A stretch of 64,000 bases of DNA from Paraburkholderia sp. BL21I4N1 (GCF_002973525.1 NZ_PVEN01000019.1:1-64000); one strand, 5' to 3'; counted from the first letter of the stretch, positions 1 to 9,152 are shown. The notes: generated from the sequence alone by a model not told the origin. Translations and numbers: made by a program.

Positions 1-561
1 ATCTCGTCTTCCATCGCATTGCCCTCGTTCTCACGAAAGCACCACCTTCACATTCGGAATGCCGCGATTCAAGACGGGATCCGCTGACGCTTACGGTTAT
101 CAACTGGTCAACGATGGCGCGGTAGCCAGTAAAGGTGCATGTCGCCACCCTCATTCAGTGCCATCTATTTCTTGGGAATCGCCAGACATAACTCCCCGCT
201 TTTGGGCGCGTCAGCTAACCGGCGATGGCGCCACATCAGTCTAAACGCCTTGATTATCATCAATCGTATCACTTGCCGAATGGTAACCCCGACGCTCTGA
301 TCGACCCAGAGCAGCCGTACGCAGTTCCGTCAGATCAAGGGCCGTTTACGAGGTGCACCGGCCATTGGCGCTTTCATGTCGGCTACCTCGTACTCGGCCG
401 AAGTAGCCATCTAGCTCGCTGAGTTTTTGTTGTATTAGAACGGCCGCTTGAATCCGCAGCCGAAACCAGACCATCCTCCAACGTGCGTGATGCAAACACC
501 GAGCCAGGCGGTATGATCTGCGACGGAGAGAGGGCATCAGTTTTGATTCTGGAGGCGAGCA
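1..561. other. Left edge with no recognised gene
   Basis: Only short overlapping frames occur here and none resembles a known protein or has a convincing ribosome binding site. The composition is less GC-rich than the bulk of the window, in keeping with an accessory region. The last bases (551-561) hold the GGAGG ribosome binding site of the McrB-like gene. The stretch may contain the promoter of the restriction operon and decayed sequence from a gene beyond the edge, but nothing specific is supported. Confidence 0.5.
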
Positions 562-2628
562 TTGATTGACAACTACCTGAACAAGGACGGCGAGCACCTG
601 TTCGGTTCATTCAGATCGGATGCAGATCGCGAGTGGGCCTGGCAGGTCATTGAATGCATACGCGAGCGCTATCCCGAGATGGATCAGTGGACCGCTGGAG
701 GCCCAAACTACAATTTTACGGACTTGCGTTTCGGGCGGCGCAAGCTCGGTCACACCGCATGGCGAGTGGGCTTTCGGATCCATCTGGCAGGAGGTCGTCC
801 TGCCTGTGGGATGGCCGAGTGGCTTTGTCAAGGTTCGCAGGACCGTCCAGTCATGTCGCCCATGACGCATCCTGAGTTGAGCGCCATCACTGGCTGGCTG
901 GATGGCTGCAAGTCGCGGATAGCGACCCATGCGAGCGACCTGAGTGGGCAGAGCTACAGGCCTTCGGACTATGGCCCTTCAGCGCCTCCCATCGATGACT
1001 CGGGCAATCTAGGCAGGCCGACGTTGCCATCTGGTGCCCGTCCAGGAACCGGCGCGCTAAACCTCATCCTTTACGGCCCGCCAGGGACTGGGAAGACTTA
1101 CTCCACCATCGACGAAGCGTTACACATTCTCGACCCTGATCTGCTGGCGCGATACCCAGAGTTGGCCGGTGCCTCTGCGGCGGATCGTCTGGATAGGCGT
1201 TCGATATTGAAAACGAGGTTCGACGAACTGGCTCAGGCCGGGCGCGTGCGCTTTGTTACGTTCCACCAGAGCTTCAGTTACGAGGACTTCGTGGAGGGGA
1301 TCCGTGCGAACACTCTTGGCAATGGGCAACTCAGCTATCAAGTGATCGATGGCGTGTTCAAGGAATTGTGCAATCGTGCTTCGGTGCCCGTCGCGACCAG
1401 CCTATCAACCGGGGCGGAAGCGTCCATCAAGCTCTCAGGTCGGCGCATCTGGAAGATGTCACTCGGTGCGGCCGAGGGCGTTGACTCCTACGTCTACGAT
1501 GACTGCATCAAGCAAGGGGTGGCGCTGTTGGGCTACGGATACGCGCTCGACTATACCGGCTGTGCTTCGCGTGCTGAAGTGTCTGCCAGGATGCGCGAGC
1601 ATGGGCGTCAATCCGACGGCAATGACTACGCTGCAACGGCGGTGAATAACTTCATCAACGCCATGAGTACCGGTGACCTGATAGTTGTGACCGACGGGAA
1701 TCTGAAGTTCCGGGCGATTGGTGAGATTACGGGACCCTATCAGCACATTGAACGCGAGGTGGGCGACGACTACAGGCAGAGCCGTCCCGTGCGTTGGCTC
1801 CGCTCCTACGAACCGTCTCTGGGTTTCGGCGAACTGATGGACAACCGGTTCAGTCAGATGACGCTCTATCAGCTACGCGACGGCTCGATCAACATGACGA
1901 AGCTTGACGCCTTGCTGGCGCCGGAGTCGCCACTTCCAGAAGCGAAAGCAATGCCCTACGTCTTAATCATCGATGAGATCAACCGGGGCAACGTCTCGCG
2001 CATCTTCGGCGAGCTGATCACACTTATCGAAGCGAGTAAGCGCGTCGGCAATCCGGAAGCATTGTCGGTCACGTTGCCGTATTCGCAGAAGCCGTTCGCG
2101 GTACCGGACAATGTGTATCTGGTTGGCACGATGAATACGGCCGACCGCTCGCTGGCAGGCCTGGATATCGCATTGCGCAGGCGTTTCCTTTTCAGGGAGA
2201 TGCCGCCTCGGGCAGCGCTGCTCAACGACGTGGACGTGGAGGGAGTCAACATTGGGCAGATGCTGGCGGTGATGAACGAGCGCATTGAATTGTTGCTTGA
2301 CCGCGACCACCTGCTAGGCCACGCGTACTTCATGCCGCTGACAGCGGAAGGAGGAAATAAGCTCGAGACGCTGGCTGGCATCTTCAGGAGTCAGGTGTTG
2401 CCGCTCCTGCAGGAGTATTTCTTCGAGGACTGGGAGCGCATCGTCTGGGTACTGAACGATCATCGAAAAGCCGACGGCCAGCGGTTCATCCGACAGCGGG
2501 GCGCGCCGTTGGCGCAACTGTTTGGCGTGGAACAGGCCGCTATGCTGCGCGACAAACGTTGGGAAGTGAATGACGAAGCCTTCTCCAACATTGCGACCTA
2601 CGCGGGTATCCTGATCGCCGACGCATGA
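562..2628 (+). CDS. mcrB: McrB-like AAA+ GTPase subunit of a type IV (modified-DNA) restriction system, with an EVE-like insertion
   Basis: Motor subunit that should recognise modified DNA and, with McrC, drive translocation and cleavage. Walker A GPPGTGKT lies at residues 172-179, Walker B with IIDEINRG around D471/E472, and the McrB signature MNTADRS at 524-530, followed by ALRRRF. Between the P-loop and Walker B, about residues 290-430, sits an insertion beginning RIWKMSLG and containing GDLIVVTDG and IGEITGPY. This resembles EVE/PUA-like modified-base readers. The first 150 residues match no domain I recognise. Translation starts at TTG 562 behind GGAGG at 551-555. The stop overlaps the mcrC start (ATGA). 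Function as defence is known for the family; the DNA modification targeted is unknown. Confidence 0.88.
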   Translation: MIDNYLNKDGEHLFGSFRSDADREWAWQVIECIRERYPEMDQWTAGGPNYNFTDLRFGRRKLGHTAWRVGFRIHLAGGRPACGMAEWLCQGSQDRPVMSPMTHPELSAITGWLDGCKSRIATHASDLSGQSYRPSDYGPSAPPIDDSGNLGRPTLPSGARPGTGALNLILYGPPGTGKTYSTIDEALHILDPDLLARYPELAGASAADRLDRRSILKTRFDELAQAGRVRFVTFHQSFSYEDFVEGIRANTLGNGQLSYQVIDGVFKELCNRASVPVATSLSTGAEASIKLSGRRIWKMSLGAAEGVDSYVYDDCIKQGVALLGYGYALDYTGCASRAEVSARMREHGRQSDGNDYAATAVNNFINAMSTGDLIVVTDGNLKFRAIGEITGPYQHIEREVGDDYRQSRPVRWLRSYEPSLGFGELMDNRFSQMTLYQLRDGSINMTKLDALLAPESPLPEAKAMPYVLIIDEINRGNVSRIFGELITLIEASKRVGNPEALSVTLPYSQKPFAVPDNVYLVGTMNTADRSLAGLDIALRRRFLFREMPPRAALLNDVDVEGVNIGQMLAVMNERIELLLDRDHLLGHAYFMPLTAEGGNKLETLAGIFRSQVLPLLQEYFFEDWERIVWVLNDHRKADGQRFIRQRGAPLAQLFGVEQAAMLRDKRWEVNDEAFSNIATYAGILIADA

Positions 2629-3920
2629 GCTATCGCACGCTGACCGTCCGTGAATTCGCTCGCTTGACGACTAGCGCGGTGCCGACGACGCTAGACCAAG
2701 CGCAGGTGACGGACGCTGACTTCGAATGGCTGTGCGAGATTTCGGCACGTATGCGTACGCAAAGCGGCGCGCACATTCTGCATATTGATGGCCGGCGGTG
2801 GCTGCGTCTGGACAACTACGTGGGCGTGCTGGAATCACCCGGTGGGCTGCGCGTTGAGATCTTGCCCAAGCATGTGGAGCGCATCGATAGCCAGACCGTG
2901 CGGTGTGCCCGGGTTCTGCTGCGCCGCATGCTCGAAGCCTCCATGAACCTGACGCCGCGCGAAGGTGGGGAGGCCGCGCTCGACCAGTTCGATCATCCGC
3001 TAACCGAGTGGGTGATGCGACAGTTTCTGCTCGCACTGGAGTATGTGGTCAAGCGCGGCATGAGAAGCGACTATCTTCGTGTCGAAGAAGAACAGCGGTA
3101 TTTGCGCGGCCAACTGGATATGGCGAAACAGGCGCGCGCATCGCCTGCGCGCGCAGACATTTTCAATATCCGGCATGACGTGTTCTCGATCGATCGTGCC
3201 GAGAACCGTTTGCTCAAGTCCGCATTGCAACGCGTGAGCAAAAGCAGCCGCGATGCCGACAACTGGCGCCTTGCCAACGAACTACTGCACATCCTTAAAG
3301 AGGTGCCAACCAGCCAGAACGTACAGGCCGACTTCCGCTCATGGAGCACGGACCGTCTGATTACACATTATCTGCGGGTCAGGCCTTGGTGTCAGATCGT
3401 GCTGGGCGACCAGATGCCACTTGCTCTGGCGGGGGAGGCGCAGGGCATCAGCCTGCTGTTTCCGATGGAGAAACTCTTTGAACGCTATGTAGGCCGTGCG
3501 TTGCGTGTGAGTCTGCCAGTAGGCTACCGGTTGACCGAGCAGGCATCGCGCCATTGGCTCTGCGACCATGAAAATGCTGGCATTTTCAGGCTCGAACCGG
3601 ACTTTCTGATCGAGGGCCCGGATTTTGCCACGGTCGTGGATGCAAAGTGGAAGCTGCTTGACGGAGCGGACCGCACCAACAATTACGGACTCAGACAGGC
3701 TGATTTCTATCAACTTTATGCCTACGGCCAAAAATATATCGGCGAGAGCGGCGAACTGACTTTGATCTATCCGCGTACTGGGCGGTTCGAGACAGCACTC
3801 GAGCCCTTCTATTTCGCTCCCGGACTGCGCTTGCACGTGTTGCCGTTTGATCTGAACGCCGAAAACCTGCATGGTCCGAATCATCTTGCGCCGGGAGTTG
3901 GATTACCCTCGAGTTTTTAG
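2625..3920 (+). CDS. mcrC: McrC-like nuclease subunit of the McrBC restriction system
   Basis: Nuclease partner of the preceding gene; the four-base overlap indicates translational coupling. The 431 residues carry a C-terminal PD-(D/E)xK nuclease core: the acidic residue in LEPDF is D326 and the DxK element in VVDAKWK is D339/K341. The N-terminal part (about 1-250) corresponds to the McrB-interacting region of the family. In known systems McrC binds the McrB hexamer, stimulates its GTPase and cuts DNA near modified sites. Catalytic residues look intact, so the pair is probably active. No methyltransferase or other defence gene is seen nearby. Confidence 0.88.
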   Translation: MSYRTLTVREFARLTTSAVPTTLDQAQVTDADFEWLCEISARMRTQSGAHILHIDGRRWLRLDNYVGVLESPGGLRVEILPKHVERIDSQTVRCARVLLRRMLEASMNLTPREGGEAALDQFDHPLTEWVMRQFLLALEYVVKRGMRSDYLRVEEEQRYLRGQLDMAKQARASPARADIFNIRHDVFSIDRAENRLLKSALQRVSKSSRDADNWRLANELLHILKEVPTSQNVQADFRSWSTDRLITHYLRVRPWCQIVLGDQMPLALAGEAQGISLLFPMEKLFERYVGRALRVSLPVGYRLTEQASRHWLCDHENAGIFRLEPDFLIEGPDFATVVDAKWKLLDGADRTNNYGLRQADFYQLYAYGQKYIGESGELTLIYPRTGRFETALEPFYFAPGLRLHVLPFDLNAENLHGPNHLAPGVGLPSSF

Positions 3921-4267
3921 GCTTGTAAGTCGACTCGTCGAGCTTCGGCAGAAGGTCCGTGACCTGAGCAGAGCCGACGTTCGAATGTTTCCCTGAAAGC
4001 GCCTTCGAACGCCCCTTAATGGCGAACAGGGCCCGGTGACTACGCACGGTGATCGGCACGCGGTGCGTGCGATGCATAGGGCATAATCCGACCCGGATCG
4101 GCCGTTCGACACTTGTCTGGCTCGGAACTTGACCGACAAGTTGCTCCGAAAGCAACCTCAATACAACGTGAATACTACATGGCAACTCGTTGGTTTCGAT
4201 CAGACCGACGACGCCGGAGTTGGTTTGCGCAGTCCGGATAACTCCAACTGATCGCAAAACACGAAAA
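3921..4267. other. Intergenic stretch between mcrC and a low-GC gene
   Basis: No coding frame here is convincing. An inverted repeat ACTTGTC (4111-4117) with GACAAGT (4135-4141) lies 190 bases after the mcrC stop and could form a weak stem. No clear promoter hexamers were found for the gene at 4268. GC content falls across the interval. Confidence 0.4.
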
Positions 4268-4615
4268 ATGAAATTAAAAAGAAGCCATATTGTTTTTTTT
4301 GTTGCTTTTTCTATTTTTGGTATTCTGCCTGCATGCTGCCTGACAGGCGGTTTCCCCACTGCCACATCTTCAATGAAGTGGGTGAAAACCAAGCCATTTT
4401 CAGAGGACTATGAGGCGGCAGAGGCGATCTGCAAAAGTGACAAGAATTTGATTGTTGAGAAGTGCGAGAATCCAGTTTTTTATAAGCGAAACGGGGAAGT
4501 TTCGCCAGATACAGTGCCATGCTACGTCTCTAATTTTGGTCAATGTATGAGCGACCACGGTTGGGAAGAGCGAGATGTTTCTGGTTTTCAATGTCCGGCT
4601 ATGAAATTCTTTTGA
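4268..4615 (+). CDS. Small Cys-rich putative lipoprotein next to PAAR protein
   Basis: Hypothetical protein of 115 residues; no family recognised. The N-terminus has two lysines and an arginine, a hydrophobic run to about residue 20 and LPAC with Cys23, which resembles a lipobox although Pro at -2 is unusual. The mature part carries four further cysteines that could pair in the periplasm. The first part of the gene is strikingly AT-rich compared with its surroundings, a sign of transfer. The frame is open from 4190, but ATG 4268 gives the export signal. It ends 13 bases before the PAAR gene, so the two are probably co-transcribed. It could be an immunity or accessory lipoprotein for a type VI cargo; this is a guess from position only. 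Confidence 0.6.
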   Translation: MKLKRSHIVFFVAFSIFGILPACCLTGGFPTATSSMKWVKTKPFSEDYEAAEAICKSDKNLIVEKCENPVFYKRNGEVSPDTVPCYVSNFGQCMSDHGWEERDVSGFQCPAMKFF

Positions 4616-4628
4616 CGCATGATTAACC

Positions 4629-4892
4629 ATGAAGAACGTTATTCGCGTTGGTGACCCGACCAGCCACGGCGGCGTTGTTCAAACGGGCGATTCGGAGTTC
4701 GTTGTGGATGGGCGCGCCGTTGCACGCGTTGGCGATACTTGCATCTGCCCGATTGCCGGACATCAAGCATGCGTCATTGTTGAGGGTGATTCGAATTTCG
4801 TGATCGGAGGTCGGGCCGTAGCGTTCGATGGTCACCACACGAGTTGCGGTGCAACACTGCAATCGACACTGGAAACTTTCGGTGGCGCCTGA
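4629..4892 (+). CDS. PAAR-domain type VI secretion spike-tip protein
   Basis: An 87-residue protein made only of a PAAR fold: it begins VIRVGDPTSHGG, has VDGRAVARVGDTCICP in the middle and ends with a second GRAVAFDGHHTSCG element. Cys and His residues in these elements usually bind the metal ion at the cone tip. PAAR proteins cap VgrG on the type VI spike and recruit effectors. There is no C-terminal toxin extension and no vgrG, tss or effector gene in the window, so this is an orphan tip that would have to work with a secretion machine encoded elsewhere. Its neighbour upstream is a small putative lipoprotein. Confidence 0.88.
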   Translation: MKNVIRVGDPTSHGGVVQTGDSEFVVDGRAVARVGDTCICPIAGHQACVIVEGDSNFVIGGRAVAFDGHHTSCGATLQSTLETFGGA

Positions 4893-5166
4893 CGGTTCCG
4901 ACCCTGCGTCCATTCCTGATCACCGCTCAGCGCGCCGTGATAACACATCACTACAGACTTCTTCGCACATCGAAAAATGCGACTTTATGCTTTAAGCATG
5001 GAATCACACAAGCCACGCCTTATCGATGGGACGATCTCATCAAATGCCACGTAAAAAAGCCCCCTTTCTAGCAGGATTGCTCGTCCGGTTTTCCTGACAC
5101 GTCATAAATGACGGGCTCACTATGGACCCGCTGACCGCTATTGGCAGCCAACCATAAGGAGCTTGT

Positions 5167-6462
5167 ATGAAAAACGTTCTCGATCCCTTGAAGCAAGGAC
5201 AAGGGTATCCGCACGCCGCGTTGCCGGACTTCGTGACATCGCGCGTCGAGCGTTATTTCCATGATCGTGTGCAGCAAACGTGGGGAGGCGGCCACATCAT
5301 GCGGGGTCGTCTGCCGGGTGCCGATGCCCTGCATCTATCGAGTAACGACTATCTGGCGATCGCGCGGCATCCGGACATCATCAACCGGACCGCCGACACC
5401 TTATACGCGGACGGCAATGGCCTGCTCATGTCGGCGGTATTCCTGCGCGGCGACTGTCCGCTGTCGCTGTTCGAAAACCGGCTCGCGAGATTCATGCATG
5501 CGGAAGCCGGCGTGCTGTGTCAGTCCGGCTACGCTGCGAATATCGGCCTGATTCCGGCGATCGCCACCGCGCAGACCCCGGTCTATCTCGACATGATGGC
5601 GCACATGTCGCTGTGGGAAGGTGTGCGCATTGCCGGCGCGACGGCCATCGCGTTCCGCCACAACGACGCGAGCCATCTGGAGCAGCAGATCGCGCGGCAC
5701 GGGCAGGGCGTCGTGCTGGTCGATTCGATCTACAGCACGAACGGCAGCGTCTGCCCGCTGGTCGAATTCGCGGACGTGTGCGAACGGCATGCGTGCGTGT
5801 TCGTCGTCGATGAATCGCATTCGCTGGGCACGCACGGTCCGCACGGTGCGGGGCTCGTCGTGGAACTCGGACTGGAGTCGCGCGTTGCGTTTCGCACCGC
5901 CAGTCTCGCGAAAGCGTTTGCCGGCCGGGCCGGCTTTATCACCGCGGCGGCCGACTTCCAGGAGTATTTCAAGTACAGCGCGAATCCGTCGATCTTTAGC
6001 TCCACGCTGCTGCCGCACGAATTCAGCGGACTGGACGCGACCTTGTCGGTGATCGAAGAGTCGGACGAGCGGCGCGCGAGACTGGCGTCGAGCGCCGCGT
6101 GGCTACGCGAGCGTCTCACGGAGCTCGGGTACAACCTGAACGGCAGCGAGAGTCAGATCATCGCGCTCGAAGCGGGTACCGAGCAGCGCACGATCGTATT
6201 GCGCGACGCACTGGAGGCGCGCGGCATTTTCGGCTCGGTGTTCTGCGCACCCGCCACGCCGCGCAACCGCGCGCTGATTCGCCTGTCGGCGCACGCGGCG
6301 TTGACGGATGCGGAACTCGAGCGGGTGGTGAGCGTTTGCCGCGACATTCGCAGCGAGGTCGAACTCGACACCTGGCCGTCCACGCGTCGCCTCGGTGACG
6401 AATTGTCGCCGCGCCGACGCAGCCGCGAACGCACGGGAGCGGACAGCGCCGTAGCGGCTTGA
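5167..6462 (+). CDS. lqsA: Alpha-hydroxyketone autoinducer synthase, CqsA/LqsA family (PLP-dependent)
   Basis: Member of the alpha-oxoamine synthase group (fold type I, related to KBL and BioF), 431 residues. The PLP Schiff-base lysine is K249 in SLAKAFAGRAG; DESHSLGTHGPHG is the cofactor-binding loop. CqsA/LqsA/JqsA enzymes condense an acyl-CoA with an amino-acid-derived donor to make long-chain alpha-hydroxyketone signals. The assignment rests on the sequence and on the neighbours: a CqsS/LqsS-type kinase and a response regulator lie immediately downstream on the opposite strand. ATG 5167 has AAGGAG at 5156-5161. The C-terminal 30 residues are Arg-rich and probably a lineage-specific tail. 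The acyl chain made cannot be read from sequence. Confidence 0.85.
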   Translation: MKNVLDPLKQGQGYPHAALPDFVTSRVERYFHDRVQQTWGGGHIMRGRLPGADALHLSSNDYLAIARHPDIINRTADTLYADGNGLLMSAVFLRGDCPLSLFENRLARFMHAEAGVLCQSGYAANIGLIPAIATAQTPVYLDMMAHMSLWEGVRIAGATAIAFRHNDASHLEQQIARHGQGVVLVDSIYSTNGSVCPLVEFADVCERHACVFVVDESHSLGTHGPHGAGLVVELGLESRVAFRTASLAKAFAGRAGFITAAADFQEYFKYSANPSIFSSTLLPHEFSGLDATLSVIEESDERRARLASSAAWLRERLTELGYNLNGSESQIIALEAGTEQRTIVLRDALEARGIFGSVFCAPATPRNRALIRLSAHAALTDAELERVVSVCRDIRSEVELDTWPSTRRLGDELSPRRRSRERTGADSAVAA

Positions 6463-6470
6463 TAGGCGCC

Positions 6471-6504
6471 GGACATGGCGCTCAGTTTCTTGAGCTCCAT
6501 GTCC
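6471..6504. terminator. Hairpin shared by the ends of the convergent synthase and response-regulator genes
   Basis: GGACATGG (6471-6478) pairs with CCATGTCC (6497-6504), and inside it GCTCA (6480-6484) pairs with TGAGC (6491-6495), leaving loop GTTTCT and one mismatch. TTT follows on the plus strand. It begins eight bases after the synthase stop and covers the stop codon and last codons of the response regulator on the minus strand. Confidence 0.6.
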
Positions 6505-7507
6505 TTTCCATCTCGCGGTCGAGCTTCTCCAGATAGCTGTCGTAGCTGATCACCCGTTCCAGATCGAGTCCCGGCGGGTTTGGAATGACCGCATACACAT
6601 ACTCCTCGCGGCCGCTCAACGACGTCGCGGGGTACATGTAGTCTTCCCATGCCGCACATTGCGCGGGGTAGTCGCCGTCGGTTTGCCAGAAGTAGGGCAG
6701 ACGGCGGTGGCTATCGAGCTCGGCCAGAAAAGCCGCGGGCGCCTCCTGCTCGACGGCGATCTCGCGCACGCCGCGCAGCGTTTCCGGCGTATGAACGATC
6801 AGCAGATAGGTGCTGCCTTTACTGTCGAGCATCAATAGACCGCAAGGACTGTACGAGAGGTAGTGTTCGACGATCCCGAGCGCGCTGGAGAGCTCGGCTA
6901 CTCGCGTGGCCAACACGTCGTCGCGCAGAAAGGCGTACTCGGACAGGGCCAGCGTATCGAGTATCGAGTGGCATATGTTGTCGAAATAGGCATTCTGCAT
7001 GTCACGCACCGCGCGATTCAGCGCCGAAATTGCCGTCACGTCCTGCTTGCGGATGAAGCGGTCGATGATGCCCTCGTTGAAACTCTGCACCGCGATATGT
7101 TCGTCCGCCTTGCCGGTCAGCATGATCTTGCGCACGGCCGGGTCGGTCATGCGGCGGCAGAATTCGAGGCCGTTCATGCCGGGCATGTCGTAGTCGACCA
7201 CCACCACCGAGGTCGCGCCGAAACGCTGCGCGTTGTGAACCTGGTTGCGCACGGTGTTGACGCTCAGCGAAATGACCTGCTGCGTGACGTCTTCGTCGGT
7301 ACGGTCGCGGAACGGCGCGAAGATGGGCGTGCTCGGCGAACTCGGCCGTGGGCTGCTGTTGACGAACTGGAGTGCCTCGACCGGCGAACTGAAGAGTTGA
7401 AACGCGAGCTGCGAGTCGAGTTGCAGACAAAGATTCGACAGGAAGGTCGGGCTGTCGTCGACGAAGGTGACGGTCGTCGGAAAATAGAATGGCTTGATCG
7501 TGCTCAT
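6482..7507 (-). CDS. lqsR: Response regulator of the Lqs/Cqs-type quorum-sensing system
   Basis: A receiver domain occupies about residues 12-165: acidic pair D17/D18, phospho-acceptor D105 in VVDYDMPGMNG, and the Thr/Lys switch region MLTGKAD. A Ser/Pro-rich insertion (about 50-85) lengthens the receiver between its first elements. The C-terminal 170 residues contain no helix-turn-helix that I can see, which fits LqsR-type regulators, whose output domain is not a classic DNA-binding module. The gene overlaps the kinase stop by four bases, so both come from one message. It converges with the synthase gene. In Legionella the LqsR homologue integrates signal input; here the output is unknown. 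Confidence 0.75.
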   Translation of the reverse strand: MSTIKPFYFPTTVTFVDDSPTFLSNLCLQLDSQLAFQLFSSPVEALQFVNSSPRPSSPSTPIFAPFRDRTDEDVTQQVISLSVNTVRNQVHNAQRFGATSVVVVDYDMPGMNGLEFCRRMTDPAVRKIMLTGKADEHIAVQSFNEGIIDRFIRKQDVTAISALNRAVRDMQNAYFDNICHSILDTLALSEYAFLRDDVLATRVAELSSALGIVEHYLSYSPCGLLMLDSKGSTYLLIVHTPETLRGVREIAVEQEAPAAFLAELDSHRRLPYFWQTDGDYPAQCAAWEDYMYPATSLSGREEYVYAVIPNPPGLDLERVISYDSYLEKLDREMERTWSSRN

Positions 7508-8859
7508 GTTCCTGTTCCAGCTCGGGGGAAGGTCAAGGTGAATTCGGTAAACATGCCCTCGACAGATTGACAGTCAATAGCGCCGCCCATGTCGCGCATC
7601 ACGTCGCGGCAGAAAGCCAGGCCGATGCCGGTGCCGATCGACGCGTCGTCGACACCGGCCGGCGACGTATAGAAGCGGGTGAAAATGTGCGGCACGACAT
7701 CGGGCGCAATGCCCACACCGGTATCGCGGAACAGCAACTGGTTCGACCGCGGCCCGGTGACGAGCCGGATCGAGATCAGCGCGCTGTCGACGCTCGCCAT
7801 GCCGCGCAGCGCGTTCTTCAGCAGGTTGAACAGCACGTGCGTCATCAGCATGTCCGCGCCGTGAAACGTGAAGTCTGTCGCGAGGTCGGTGAGCACCCGG
7901 TCGCGTTCTCCGTCACGAAACGGATAGCGTTCGAGCGCGGCTCTGACGCACTCGCCGATCGAACAATGCACGGTGCCGTGCGAAAAGCCGCCGGTGAAGC
8001 GCGCATTCGCGAGCAGCATGTCGATGATGGCGTTCGAATGCAGCGCCTCCTGTTCGATCCGGGAGATGACGCCGTCCATCGACTGAAGATGAGCCCGGCG
8101 GATCTTCGGCACGGGCAGTTCGCCCTGTTGCGCGATCGAATAGGTTTCCAGCAGCGACGGCAGGTAGCGGCTCAGACCCGAGGCCCCCGCGCGAATCGCA
8201 AGCAGCGGCGTGCGCAATTCATGCGCGATGCTGCCGGCGGTAGCGAGCATGGCCCGCTCCTGCTCGATCCGGATGCGCTCCATGTCGTAGTTCGCCAGCA
8301 CGCCGATCGCAACGGCGAACGAGAAAATAGCGAGGTGGGTGGGATAGGCCGAGTTGTAGACGGCGGGATGAGTGGTCAGCCAGTAGGCGAGGCACGCCAC
8401 GCCGATGCCGATCACGAAATTGAGCAGCAGCATCAGCCAGTCGAGCAGCAGCACCAGCACGAAGGCGGCGATCAACGCGCTCTGGATCCACACGTCGGAG
8501 CCGTTGTTCTTCAACAGCATGAACGTGAAGAAAAACGGCAGCGAATAGAATACCGCCGCGTACCAGTAGTACGGCATGAAGCGCTTGAGCGACGCCGGCC
8601 AGTGCTCGGCGAACAGCATGGGCATGAACAGCAGCGAGCCGACGATCCGCAGCGGCAGATTCTCGTAAGGCTGCGGAAACAGATCGTGCCAGACATAGAA
8701 ATAAAGCGGAAAGCCAATGACCGCGATGATCGCGAGAGGACGCATCCGGTTGTGCATGTACTGCAGATTGCGGCCGGCGGGGACGAATGCCTGCGCGAGC
8801 AGCGCACGCAGTGACGTGAGCTTGCGAATGCCCCACGGCGATACTCGGGTTGTACTCAT
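7504..8859 (-). CDS. lqsS: Membrane sensor histidine kinase, CqsS/LqsS family
   Basis: The N-terminal half has about six membrane segments and the family hallmark FPQPYENL near the first loop, followed by PYYWY and LPFFFTF segments as in Vibrio CqsS. The kinase core follows: H213 in IAHELRTP (numbering from the ATG at 8859), N box NLLKNALR, G1 DTGVGIAPD and G2 GTGIGLAF. Unlike CqsS there is no fused receiver; the receiver is the separate next gene. It should bind the alpha-hydroxyketone made by the adjacent synthase and set phosphorylation of the response regulator. The frame stays open to 8976, but the ATG at 8859 sits just before the membrane domain. No strong ribosome binding site is visible, so the start is uncertain. 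Confidence 0.82.
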   Translation of the reverse strand: MSTTRVSPWGIRKLTSLRALLAQAFVPAGRNLQYMHNRMRPLAIIAVIGFPLYFYVWHDLFPQPYENLPLRIVGSLLFMPMLFAEHWPASLKRFMPYYWYAAVFYSLPFFFTFMLLKNNGSDVWIQSALIAAFVLVLLLDWLMLLLNFVIGIGVACLAYWLTTHPAVYNSAYPTHLAIFSFAVAIGVLANYDMERIRIEQERAMLATAGSIAHELRTPLLAIRAGASGLSRYLPSLLETYSIAQQGELPVPKIRRAHLQSMDGVISRIEQEALHSNAIIDMLLANARFTGGFSHGTVHCSIGECVRAALERYPFRDGERDRVLTDLATDFTFHGADMLMTHVLFNLLKNALRGMASVDSALISIRLVTGPRSNQLLFRDTGVGIAPDVVPHIFTRFYTSPAGVDDASIGTGIGLAFCRDVMRDMGGAIDCQSVEGMFTEFTLTFPRAGTGT

Positions 8860-9152
8860 CGGTGTCGAATAGGAATCTGCCAAATATCCGGATGGGCACT
8901 CAGCCTGACAATCGTCTCCTCCGTGCCTCGTCGCCTGAACGGTGAGGCAGGCGGCTTTAGCGCCCGATCCGGCCATTACATCATATTTATCGACGTTGTT
9001 TGATCGCGAATTGAGCGGATTGTCGACTCGCCCATTCAGCCAGGCGTCGTTTATGCCGCATGCATTAAGCCGCCTGCGTGGGCGATCCCGATTCCCCGGC
9101 GCGTCATGGAAGGTGGCGAGAGAAAGCGGCCGTGAGCGCGACGCGGAGACGT
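8860..9152. other. Spacer upstream of the kinase gene
   Basis: Holds the likely promoter of the kinase/response-regulator pair and the end of the LuxR gene transcript. I found no clear hexamers, palindrome or terminator. A longer kinase start up to 8976 cannot be excluded. Confidence 0.35.
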
